Shown here piece by piece: positions 5,520 to 11,525 of a DNA stretch of 11,525 bases (its first letter is position 1; each line of letters begins with the position of its first letter). A program made the translations under genes and the position numbers. Under the pieces are notes generated by a model. That model was not told where the DNA came from. It saw only the letters and a list, made by a program, of their open reading frames with translations, and searched no databases. This stretch comes from an uncultured Eubacteriaceae bacterium (GTDB lineage Bacteria > Bacillota > Clostridia > Eubacteriales > UBA1433): NCBI GenBank assembly GCA_937880125.1, contig CALFLU010000007.1, forward strand, positions 1 to 11,525. Reading direction: 5' to 3'.

Positions 5520-6734
5520 ATGGATAAAGAAAAAATTGTATTGGCTTATTCGGGAGGATTGGACACTTCGGCTATCATTCCCTGGTTAAAAGAAAATTAT
5601 AACTATGATGTTTATGCACTGTGCATTGATGTGGGACAAGGCGCGGAACTCGAAGACTTAGAAAAGCGCGGGTATGAGTGTGGTGCATATCAAGTCGATA
5701 TTATAGATGTTACAGACGAGTTGGTGGACGATTATATTTTTCCTATGCTTAAGTCCGGCGCCATGTATGAAAACAAATACCTCTTGGGCACTTCCATCGC
5801 AAGGCCGCTGATTGCAAAAAAATTAGTGGAATATGCAAAGCAGGTGGGTGCAACGGCTATTTGCCACGGCGCAACAGGCAAGGGCAACGACCAGGTGCGT
5901 TTTGACCTCGGTATTTGGGCCCTGGCACCGGAGATGAAAATCATCGCTCCCTGGCGCATATGGAACATCAAAAGTCGTGAAGATGCCGTGGATTACTGCA
6001 TCGAGCATGACATTAAACTCAATTTGCCTTCAAACCAACTCTACAGCCGCGACAAAAACATTTGGCATTTGAGCCATGAAGGCTTGGAACTCGAAAACCC
6101 CGATACGGCACCGGACTATGACAAATTGCTGATGATGAGCGTAACGCCCGAAAATGCACCCGATGAAGCACAAATGATTGAAATTGATTTTGAGCAAGGC
6201 ATTCCCGTTGCCCTAAACGGCGAGAATATGTCCGGCAAAGATATTATTGTTCAGTTAAACGAAATCGGCGGCGCCCACGGTGTCGGCACCATTGATATGG
6301 TGGAAAACCGTGTGGTTGGCATGAAAAGCCGCGGTATTTATGAAACCCCCGGCGGCACGATTCTTTATTATGCCCATACCGAACTGGAACGCATTTGTCT
6401 GGACAGACAAACCTATGCCTTTAAGGCAACCGCTGCCGTGACTTTTTCGGATTTGATTTATAACGGCATGTGGTTTACCCCGCTGCGCGAGGCCATCAGC
6501 GCCTTTGTCGACAAAACACAGGAATATGTAACCGGAAAAGTGAAACTGAAATTATACAAAGGCAACATCATCCCCCAGGGCATTTCTTCACCCTATTCTC
6601 TTTACAGCGAAGAAATCTCCAGCTTTACCACGGGCAGCATGTATGACCACAAAGATGCGGAGGGCTTTATCAAACTCTTCGGCCTGCCGCTGCGCGTTCG
6701 TGCTACAATGAAAGAAAAACACAAGGAAGATTAA
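5520..6734 (+). CDS. argG: Argininosuccinate synthase
   Basis: This enzyme condenses citrulline and aspartate, using ATP, to argininosuccinate, the penultimate step of arginine synthesis in the cytoplasm. The 404-residue protein has the family's usual length. The N-terminal PP-loop AYSGGLDTS (residues 9-17) binds ATP; YLLGTSIARP (88-97) and HGATGKGNDQVRFD (116-129) are the classic family signatures for substrate and nucleotide contacts. A GTG at 5511 is in frame, but the ATG at 5520 is chosen because AGAGGTGA at 5507-5514 is then correctly spaced and the protein begins MDKEKIVLAYSGG, as in homologues. argH follows one base after the stop, so the two are co-transcribed and probably translationally coupled. 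No residue appears missing. Confidence 0.98.
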   Translation: MDKEKIVLAYSGGLDTSAIIPWLKENYNYDVYALCIDVGQGAELEDLEKRGYECGAYQVDIIDVTDELVDDYIFPMLKSGAMYENKYLLGTSIARPLIAKKLVEYAKQVGATAICHGATGKGNDQVRFDLGIWALAPEMKIIAPWRIWNIKSREDAVDYCIEHDIKLNLPSNQLYSRDKNIWHLSHEGLELENPDTAPDYDKLLMMSVTPENAPDEAQMIEIDFEQGIPVALNGENMSGKDIIVQLNEIGGAHGVGTIDMVENRVVGMKSRGIYETPGGTILYYAHTELERICLDRQTYAFKATAAVTFSDLIYNGMWFTPLREAISAFVDKTQEYVTGKVKLKLYKGNIIPQGISSPYSLYSEEISSFTTGSMYDHKDAEGFIKLFGLPLRVRATMKEKHKED

Positions 6735-6735
6735 A

Positions 6736-8124
6736 ATGAAACTTTGGCAAAACGTATTTTCAACGGACATTGACAGCTTGGCCGATGCCTTTAATCGCTC
6801 GATTAATTTTGATAAACAGCTCTATCGCTACGATATTTTGGGCACTGTTGCCCATGTGGATATGTTGGCAAAACAACAGATTATTCCAAAAGACGAAGGC
6901 GAGCAAATTATTGATGCGTTGAAAACACTCTTGACCGACATTGACAGCGGCGCTGTGGTCATTGACGAAACCTACGAAGACATTCATTCTTTTGTGGAAT
7001 TATATTTAACCGAAAAAATTGGCTCTGTCGCAAAAAAGATGCACACGGGGCGCAGCCGCAACGACCAAGTGGCGCTGGATATGAAGCTCTATGTATTAGA
7101 CCAAGTCAAGGCCATGCAAGATACGCTGAAGGAACTGATCGGCAGCCTGATACAGACGGCACAGGCGCACACCGAGACCATTATGCCCGCTTTTACACAT
7201 CTGCGCAAGGCACAGCCCTCCACCTACGGACACTATCTTTGCGCCTACATTGAAATGTTTTTGCGTGATTTGAAAAAAATAACTTTGGTGAAAGAAGTCT
7301 GCCTAAACAGCATGCCGCTGGGCAGCGGGGCTTGCTGCGGCAATACCTATGACATTGACCGAATGTATGTGGCAGAGCAGCTCGGTTTTGAAGATATTAC
7401 CTATAACAGCTTAGACGGCGTGGCTGATCGGGATTATGTGCTGGATTTTTTATATGCCATGAGCATGATTTGCATGCACATGAGCCGCTATTGCGAAGAG
7501 TTGATTTTGTTCTCTTCCGAGCAATTCAGCTATCTCACCATTGCACAGGCCTACTCTTCAGGTTCCAGCATGATGCCCCAAAAGCGAAACCCGGATATGG
7601 CTGAACTGATTCGCGGCAAAACCGGTCGCGTCTACGGCGCTCTATTGCAGATGCTCACCACGATGAAAGCGCTGCCGCTGACCTACAACAAAGATATGCA
7701 AGAAGACAAAGAAAACTTCTTCGATGCCGTAAACACTACCCTTTCTTCACTGCGCATTTTTACGGCGATGCATCAAACGATTGCCGTCAATAAAGAAGCG
7801 ATGTATCACGCAGCGCGAGACAGCTATATCACTGCGGTGGACGCCGCCGATTATCTGGTCAAAAAAGGCATTCCCTTTCGTGATGCCTATGGCGCGGCGG
7901 CTAAGCTCGTTAATTACTGTATTGATAAAAACATTTATTTTTATGACCTTACAGCGAAAGAAGTTATCGCTATTCATCCCGATTTTGACGCAGGTTTGCT
8001 AAAAGCTATTACCGTTGAAAACTCTCTTGCTCTGCGCAAACAAATCGGCTCTCCCGCCCCTGCAATGGTCGCGGCCAGTTTAGAGAAATACCGTGAACGC
8101 TTAGCTGTTTTTGGTGACAGCTAA
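6736..8124 (+). CDS. argH: Argininosuccinate lyase
   Basis: The enzyme cleaves argininosuccinate to arginine and fumarate, the last step of arginine synthesis, and works as a homotetramer of the fumarase/aspartase superfamily. The 462-residue length is normal. Visible signatures are TGRSRNDQV (104-112), THLRKAQP (154-161) with the catalytic-type histidine 155, NSLDGVADRDY (224-234) and the superfamily loop GSSMMPQKRNPD (276-287), whose serine is the catalytic acid/base. The region at 195-209 reads LGSGACCGNTYDIDR, where LGSGALAGT is more usual. This is a modest variation that includes two cysteines. AAGGAAG at 6723-6729, inside the end of argG, is the ribosome binding site, six bases before the ATG. 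Hairpins at 8097-8128 and 8154-8193 close the operon. Confidence 0.98.
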   Translation: MKLWQNVFSTDIDSLADAFNRSINFDKQLYRYDILGTVAHVDMLAKQQIIPKDEGEQIIDALKTLLTDIDSGAVVIDETYEDIHSFVELYLTEKIGSVAKKMHTGRSRNDQVALDMKLYVLDQVKAMQDTLKELIGSLIQTAQAHTETIMPAFTHLRKAQPSTYGHYLCAYIEMFLRDLKKITLVKEVCLNSMPLGSGACCGNTYDIDRMYVAEQLGFEDITYNSLDGVADRDYVLDFLYAMSMICMHMSRYCEELILFSSEQFSYLTIAQAYSSGSSMMPQKRNPDMAELIRGKTGRVYGALLQMLTTMKALPLTYNKDMQEDKENFFDAVNTTLSSLRIFTAMHQTIAVNKEAMYHAARDSYITAVDAADYLVKKGIPFRDAYGAAAKLVNYCIDKNIYFYDLTAKEVIAIHPDFDAGLLKAITVENSLALRKQIGSPAPAMVAASLEKYRERLAVFGDS

Positions 8125-8128
8125 GCGT
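8097..8128 (+). terminator. Hairpin overlapping the argH stop codon
   Basis: A perfect 12-bp stem, ACGCTTAGCTGT (8097-8108) and its complement (8117-8128), encloses an 8-base loop. The TAA stop of argH (8122-8124) lies in the right arm. A run of six T at 8137-8142 follows after eight bases, so this is either a weak first terminator or a 3'-end stabilising structure upstream of the stronger hairpin at 8154. Confidence 0.5.
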
Positions 8129-8153
8129 CTTAAAGCTTTTTTCCTTGCATAGT

Positions 8154-8193
8154 CCAAACAAAAAAGAAGCGTCATCGCTTCTTTTTTGTTTGG
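8154..8193. terminator. Bidirectional intrinsic terminator between argH and the CYTH-CHAD gene
   Basis: CCAAACAAAAAAGAAGCG (8154-8171) pairs perfectly over 18 bp with 8176-8193 around the loop TCAT. The stem carries an A tract on one side and a T tract on the other, so either transcript forms a GAAGCG/CGCTTC core followed by six U. It therefore serves argGH from the left and the gene ending at 8215 from the right. Confidence 0.88.
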
Positions 8194-8214
8194 TGTTATA
8201 TCGATCTATACTCA

Positions 8215-9708
8215 TTAACCGTAGAATCGAAAATTTTTCGCTTTTTCGTGCATGTCGTCCAACCTGGAAAGGCGGTATCCCGCCATGAGCGCAAGTTCTT
8301 TATGCAACTTTACGCTTCGGCTGTGTGCGCCAAGAGATTTTAAGTAAGGAATTTGCACTTCGATGTCACAGATACCGCCCAAAAGCTCTTGCAATCCGTC
8401 CAAATCTTTTAAAAGGCGCAGCTGCGGTTTTTTTAACTGGCTTTTCATGACTTTCAGCAAATAGCGCAGTTTTTTTCCCTGAATGCGCACGGGGTGCACC
8501 TGGGCAATATCGTGCATATCGATGGTTTTCAGCGCGCGGACAATTTTCTTTTTTCGTTTGGCGATTTGTTCGTCTACATAAGATTCAAACTCTACCTGCG
8601 CGTGCTCTTCTATCCATTGCGGTTCATAAATCCAGGCAAGCACGCTGAGCAGCTTGGGCGTATTTATCCCGCTTGAGAAAAGGGCATGCACCTGCTCTTG
8701 GGACGCCAGCCTTTTTTCGTCAATCAACTTTAACAGTGCGCTTTGTCTGTTTAAAAATCCTTTTGAGTTTTCGGCAGCTTGGGTGTACTCTTCCGCCAAC
8801 ACATCCAGCTCGCGCATTTGCGCCAACTGCTGCGCAAATTCCCGCAGCGTATTTTGCACTTGCGTATAGGGCTCTTCTGCCACAAAGGGTTTAATGAAGG
8901 AACAGAGTGAGCGCAGCTGCCGTATGGACACGCGCAGCTGATGTACGGACTCCACCTCCTGCGGCGAGAGAAGAAACCACCGGTGGTTGTATAAAACAGC
9001 CTGAAACGCTGCCAGCATCATCTTTTGAATCCCTGTTTGCAATCTTTCGCCTTTTTCGATTTGCACTTTGGTCGAAGATGTCTGCGCCACCTCAGCGCCT
9101 GACAGCATCAGTCCGCGTTCATATTTGCTTTGCGTGCCGAAATGCATGGGATATTTTGAAGTGACCGCCTCTCCCAAAGCCAACAGCCTGTCAATGCTGC
9201 CCGCTTTTAACTCCATTTCCATTTCCAGTATGGCTTCTTGCCCGCCGTCTTGCGCCAAAACTTTGCCCTGGTCAAAGGCGATTTCCGCCGTCAGTCCGTC
9301 TTTTTCGTAATGGATGATCGTTCGCTTAAATTGCGTGCGAAAAAGCGGCTTGACTTCTGCGTTTCCCACGACTTCGAACAACTTTACGCCAATAGGGCTT
9401 CCCGCAAAAACCTGCGAAGAAAACCGCCTGGTGCGTATAGGCGCATTCCATTCGTTGCGCACGAAGAGCCCTTTGCTGTCGTCTGCGCCGCTTTTGACGG
9501 TGGCCTCCAGTCCCTGTGCGGTTTTGCGAATGCGGTAAGCAATGTTGTTTTGATTCAGCCGCATATCTTCGGTATCATAATAGGTGGAGTGCAGCATCGT
9601 CCCTTCCATTTTTGCTTGGTCGTCAAACAATTCGTCCGACAAAATCGCTTTAATCTCTTTGGGACTGTTCAACAAAAATTTCAGTTCTATCTCTTTGGGT
9701 TCAGACAT
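8215..9708 (-). CDS. CYTH-CHAD domain protein (predicted inorganic triphosphatase / polyphosphate binding)
   Basis: This 497-residue protein joins two known domains. The N-terminal CYTH (triphosphate tunnel) domain, about residues 3-200, has the metal and phosphate ligands in order: EIELK (6-10, the ExExK motif), YRIRK (58-62), LEATVKS (67-73), FVRNEW (82-87), TQFKRT (125-130), AFDQGKV (144-150), EMEMELK (162-168) and SKYERG (194-199). The C-terminal CHAD domain, about 225-480, is a helical domain rich in basic residues, with HQLRVSIRQLRS (256-267) and HPVRIQGKKLRY (405-416) as its two conserved histidine/arginine motifs; CHAD domains bind polyphosphate. Related CYTH-CHAD proteins hydrolyse inorganic triphosphate, so a role in triphosphate or polyphosphate metabolism is likely. 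GGAGGTG at 9713-9719 fixes the ATG at 9708. The gene stands alone and its transcript ends at the shared terminator 8154-8193. Confidence 0.93.
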   Translation of the reverse strand: MSEPKEIELKFLLNSPKEIKAILSDELFDDQAKMEGTMLHSTYYDTEDMRLNQNNIAYRIRKTAQGLEATVKSGADDSKGLFVRNEWNAPIRTRRFSSQVFAGSPIGVKLFEVVGNAEVKPLFRTQFKRTIIHYEKDGLTAEIAFDQGKVLAQDGGQEAILEMEMELKAGSIDRLLALGEAVTSKYPMHFGTQSKYERGLMLSGAEVAQTSSTKVQIEKGERLQTGIQKMMLAAFQAVLYNHRWFLLSPQEVESVHQLRVSIRQLRSLCSFIKPFVAEEPYTQVQNTLREFAQQLAQMRELDVLAEEYTQAAENSKGFLNRQSALLKLIDEKRLASQEQVHALFSSGINTPKLLSVLAWIYEPQWIEEHAQVEFESYVDEQIAKRKKKIVRALKTIDMHDIAQVHPVRIQGKKLRYLLKVMKSQLKKPQLRLLKDLDGLQELLGGICDIEVQIPYLKSLGAHSRSVKLHKELALMAGYRLSRLDDMHEKAKNFRFYG

Positions 9709-9753
9709 TTTTCACCTCCGACAAGGCTGCATGGCCGTATTTTGCGCAATATC

Positions 9754-9800
9754 ATGTATCATTTTATGATACTCTTCTTTTTGTCGCGGCGCAATAAGGT
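9754..9800 (-). promoter_or_regulatory. Putative promoter and inverted repeat before the CYTH-CHAD gene
   Basis: On the minus strand a TATCAT -10 (9767-9772) lies 17 bases from a weak TTGCGC -35. The -10 falls inside a perfect 7-bp inverted repeat, GTATCAT-TTT-ATGATAC (9756-9772 on the plus strand), which could be an operator. A TTGCGCAA palindrome lies nearby at 9742-9749. The -35 matches at only three positions, so the promoter call is tentative. Confidence 0.35.
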
Positions 9801-9820
9801 GGAAAAATTTTACAATTCGC

Positions 9821-9865
9821 ACAAAAAAGCACACCCGCCTTTTATCTGCGAGTGTGTTTTTTTGT
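9821..9865 (-). terminator. Intrinsic terminator of the MR-subgroup enzyme gene
   Basis: The arms 9821-9838 and 9848-9865 pair over 18 positions with one G-U pair and one mismatch, around a 9-base loop. Read on the minus strand, the GC-rich core CACACTCGC / GCGGGTGTG is followed by six T. It starts about ten bases after the stop of the gene ending at 9875. The A/T flanks also make it roughly symmetrical. Confidence 0.85.
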
Positions 9866-9874
9866 ATTTTTAAT

Positions 9875-11101
9875 TTATTCCACTGTCCATTTTTCACAAT
9901 TTTTCAGCGCGAATTCGCTGAATTCCGTGCCAAATCCCACCCCTTCGGGCAGTGTAAGTTTTCCGTTTTGCGGCACAAAATTCACCGTGCACAACTCTTC
10001 CATATAATCTCTGAACTGCACCACGTGATGTTCGTGAATCGCAAAATTCGGAATCACCGATTCAAAATGCAGCGCCGCCGCCACGCTCAGCGGCGTGCCG
10101 CAGGTGTGCGCCTGGATGCTGACATCACTCACATAGGCCATATCGGCAATCTTTTTCGCCTCTGTGATGCCGCCGCAGTTGCCCAAATCGGGTTGCAACA
10201 CCTGCAGAGACATGTCGCGAATATAGGGTTCATACTGCCAGCGCGAAAAAATGCGTTCGCCGCCGCCCATGGGGATGTTGACATTGTCGGAAACATACTT
10301 TTGCAGCTTCGGTGTCGGCGTACAGGCTTCTTCATAATAAAAAATGTTGTACTTTTCGATACGTCTGCCGATCTGAATGGCCGCGAGCGCGTCGGTAAAG
10401 GAATGGGCTTCCACTATCAAGTCCACCTTGGGGCCGATGGCTTCGCGCACCGCCGCTACGCGTTCTTCCACCAAATCTACGTAATAAGGCTCCAACAGCC
10501 CGCATCGCTGGTCGTCAATAAAGCCGCTGCCGTCTTGATCCAATGTGAAAAAGTCGATTTTAACGGCATCATAGCCCTCTTTGACGGCTTTTTTCGCATT
10601 GTCGGCATAATCCTGTGTCAAAAACGCAGGGGATAAATCTTTGCCCCAGCCAAACTGCAACTGGCTGGCATAGCATCTCATTTCTTTTCTGCGCGCTCCG
10701 CCGAGCAGTTGCGCTACGGAGGTATTAAAAGCTTTGCCTTTAATATCCCACAGCGCCATATCCAAGGCCGAAATGGCCGCATACACAATGGGTCCGCCGT
10801 TTTGTGTGAGATAGCCCTGTTTATAGAGCCTGTCCCAGATAGTTTCGTTGTCCAGCGGGTTCATGCCGAGAATCATTTTCGCAAAATCGCGCAGCATGCC
10901 CGCTGCGGCCAGCCCGCCGACACCCACCATGACCAATCCGGCTTCGCCGTCTCCGTAAATGCCTTCGTCGGTGTGAATACGGCAAACCACGGGTTTGCAG
11001 TTTCTGTCAAAGTTTGCCCAGTCGATTTTGCCGGCACCTGCGCCGCTGCTTGTCTTTTGGTTGGGCTTTAAAATCATGACATCAATTTTTGTAATTTTCA
11101 T
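9875..11101 (-). CDS. Enolase-superfamily enzyme, mandelate racemase subgroup (probable acid-sugar dehydratase or racemase)
   Basis: The 408-residue protein has the N-terminal capping domain and C-terminal barrel of the MR/MLE group. AAISALDMALWDIKGKA (108-124) is the typical linker helix. The first catalytic base motif is KID (K181-x-D183). The three metal ligands are E231 (LIVEAHS), the glutamate pair at 257-258 (YYEEAC) and E282 (GGGERIF). QPDLGNCGGITE (303-314) precedes a conserved histidine H332 (QAHTCGTP), the second base seen in MR-subgroup dehydratases. These enzymes abstract the proton alpha to a carboxylate, and many dehydrate sugar acids such as galactonate or mannonate. The actual substrate cannot be told, and no transporter, aldolase or kinase lies beside it to suggest a pathway. 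AGGAGG at 11109-11114, seven bases from the ATG, fixes the start. It is a single-gene unit. Confidence 0.9.
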   Translation of the reverse strand: MKITKIDVMILKPNQKTSSGAGAGKIDWANFDRNCKPVVCRIHTDEGIYGDGEAGLVMVGVGGLAAAGMLRDFAKMILGMNPLDNETIWDRLYKQGYLTQNGGPIVYAAISALDMALWDIKGKAFNTSVAQLLGGARRKEMRCYASQLQFGWGKDLSPAFLTQDYADNAKKAVKEGYDAVKIDFFTLDQDGSGFIDDQRCGLLEPYYVDLVEERVAAVREAIGPKVDLIVEAHSFTDALAAIQIGRRIEKYNIFYYEEACTPTPKLQKYVSDNVNIPMGGGERIFSRWQYEPYIRDMSLQVLQPDLGNCGGITEAKKIADMAYVSDVSIQAHTCGTPLSVAAALHFESVIPNFAIHEHHVVQFRDYMEELCTVNFVPQNGKLTLPEGVGFGTEFSEFALKNCEKWTVE

Positions 11102-11108
11102 CTACGCG

Positions 11109-11158
11109 CCTCCTGTTATCATTTGATTTCAGTATACCGTATCGCGCTTTATTGTCAA
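11109..11158 (-). promoter_or_regulatory. Strong promoter and ribosome binding site of the MR-subgroup gene
   Basis: On the minus strand a perfect TTGACA (11153-11158) is followed after 16 bases by TATACT (11131-11136), and then AGGAGG (11109-11114) seven bases before the ATG at 11101. Predicted transcription starts near 11124, giving a leader of about 23 bases. This is among the best promoters in the window. Confidence 0.85.
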
Positions 11159-11192
11159 ATATTCTGTTTTGCGCTGTTATCAACGCTGTTAT
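11113..11192. repeat. Short direct repeats in the divergent promoter region
   Basis: CGCTGTTAT occurs at 11172-11180 and again at 11184-11192, twelve bases apart (about one helical turn). CTGTTATCA also occurs at 11113-11121, in the leader of the MR-subgroup gene. The pair sits just upstream of the -35 at 11153-11158 and between the two divergent genes, so a shared regulator binding site is conceivable, though the repeats are short. Confidence 0.4.
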
Positions 11193-11250
11193 TTCTCACT
11201 TTTCCGTGTTAAAATATTTGTACTTTTCAATTCAAAAGACGGGACCATTT

Positions 11251-11525
11251 ATGAAATTTCATTTTTGCGCCATCAATTCACAATTTGTTCATACCTGCCT
11301 TGCCGCACACACACTTCAGGCACAGGCCAATGCCAGGGGCCTTGGCTGCACCCTCAGCGAATGCAGCATCAACGATGCCGCAGCCGCCATTGTCGCCGAG
11401 CTCTTTGGTCTCGGTGCGGATGTGTATCTTTTTCCTGTTTATATTTTTAATGTGGAGCATGTCAAAAAAGTCATCGATACGTTAAAAAAAGTGCTTCCGC
11501 AATGCGTAATTGTACTGGGTGGCCC
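11251..11525 (+). CDS. Cobalamin-binding-domain radical SAM protein, N-terminal part (runs off right edge)
   Basis: The frame from ATG 11251 stays open to the window end, giving 91 complete codons. The product starts MKFHFCAINSQFVHTCLA and continues through VYIFNVEHVKKVIDTLKKV to VIVLGGP. This pattern (AINSxxxHTxLA near the start, an alternating Rossmann-like fold, then LGGP) is that of the N-terminal B12-binding domain of a class of radical SAM proteins common in Clostridia. The cobalamin-ligating DxHxxG motif is not visible, as in many members of this group. The CxxxCxxC radical SAM cluster motif would lie beyond the window, so the catalytic half is unseen. The ribosome binding site is weak (GGGA at 11241-11244), and TTAAAAT near 11209-11215 could be a -10. 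It is divergent from the MR-subgroup gene. Confidence 0.75.
   Translation, partial: MKFHFCAINSQFVHTCLAAHTLQAQANARGLGCTLSECSINDAAAAIVAELFGLGADVYLFPVYIFNVEHVKKVIDTLKKVLPQCVIVLGG

Noticed and set aside
9238..9873. Plus-strand 211-codon frame antisense to the CYTH-CHAD gene
   Set aside because: It overlaps conserved CYTH codons, the gene's ribosome binding site and the terminator at 9821-9865; it is a shadow frame.
9854..10636. Plus-strand 260-codon frame antisense to the MR-subgroup gene
   Set aside because: The opposite strand encodes a complete enzyme with a strong promoter. The shadow product is rich in His, Arg and Phe, typical of antisense translation of GC-biased codons.
1..11525. Phage-defence, toxin-antitoxin, mobile element or other new multi-gene system
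   Set aside because: Every sizeable gene belongs to a known housekeeping or metabolic family in its own transcription unit. No transposase, integrase, CRISPR repeat or defence domain is visible.

Overview
The window looks like core chromosome of a low-to-moderate GC member of the Bacillota, most likely a Clostridia-type organism. The signs are strong AGGAGG-type ribosome binding sites, near-consensus sigma-A-like promoters (TTGACA/TATAAT), tRNA genes placed directly before a tuf gene, and protein sequences of Clostridia flavour. Genus cannot be fixed from the sequence. Nothing indicates a prophage, insertion sequence, CRISPR array or integrated element.

Layout. At the left edge the minus strand carries tRNA-Tyr(GTA), tRNA-Thr(GGT) and then the first 16 codons of EF-Tu, all behind one good promoter at 274-302. 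Next comes a roughly 450-base AT-rich stretch with no credible gene beyond the promoter elements at its two ends. A small plus-strand HD-domain phosphohydrolase (726-1292) follows. It is convergent with a minus-strand unit of a compact bifunctional class A penicillin-binding protein (2459-4315) and the ribosome-associated ATPase YchF (1320-2414). Upstream on the same strand is an RluA/RluD-family pseudouridine synthase. Its S4 domain extends beyond any ATG/GTG/TTG start and seems to need an AUC start at 5295.

From 5520 the plus strand carries argG-argH, 1 base apart. Together they make the last two steps of arginine synthesis (citrulline plus aspartate to argininosuccinate, then to arginine plus fumarate). 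The control region before argG is rich in inverted repeats and has an ARG-box-like sequence. The operon ends in two successive hairpins. The second is an 18-bp perfect stem flanked by A and T tracts that probably also stops the convergent CYTH-CHAD gene (8215-9708).

A minus-strand mandelate-racemase-subgroup enolase-superfamily enzyme (9875-11101) follows, with its own strong promoter and terminator. Divergent from it, a cobalamin-binding radical-SAM-type protein starts at 11251 and runs off the right edge.

The genes fall into independent housekeeping or single-enzyme units rather than one new multi-gene system. The points most worth a second look are the apparent AUC start of the pseudouridine synthase, the lipobox-like N-terminus of the penicillin-binding protein, the argG control region, and the orphan MR-subgroup enzyme with direct repeats in its promoter region.
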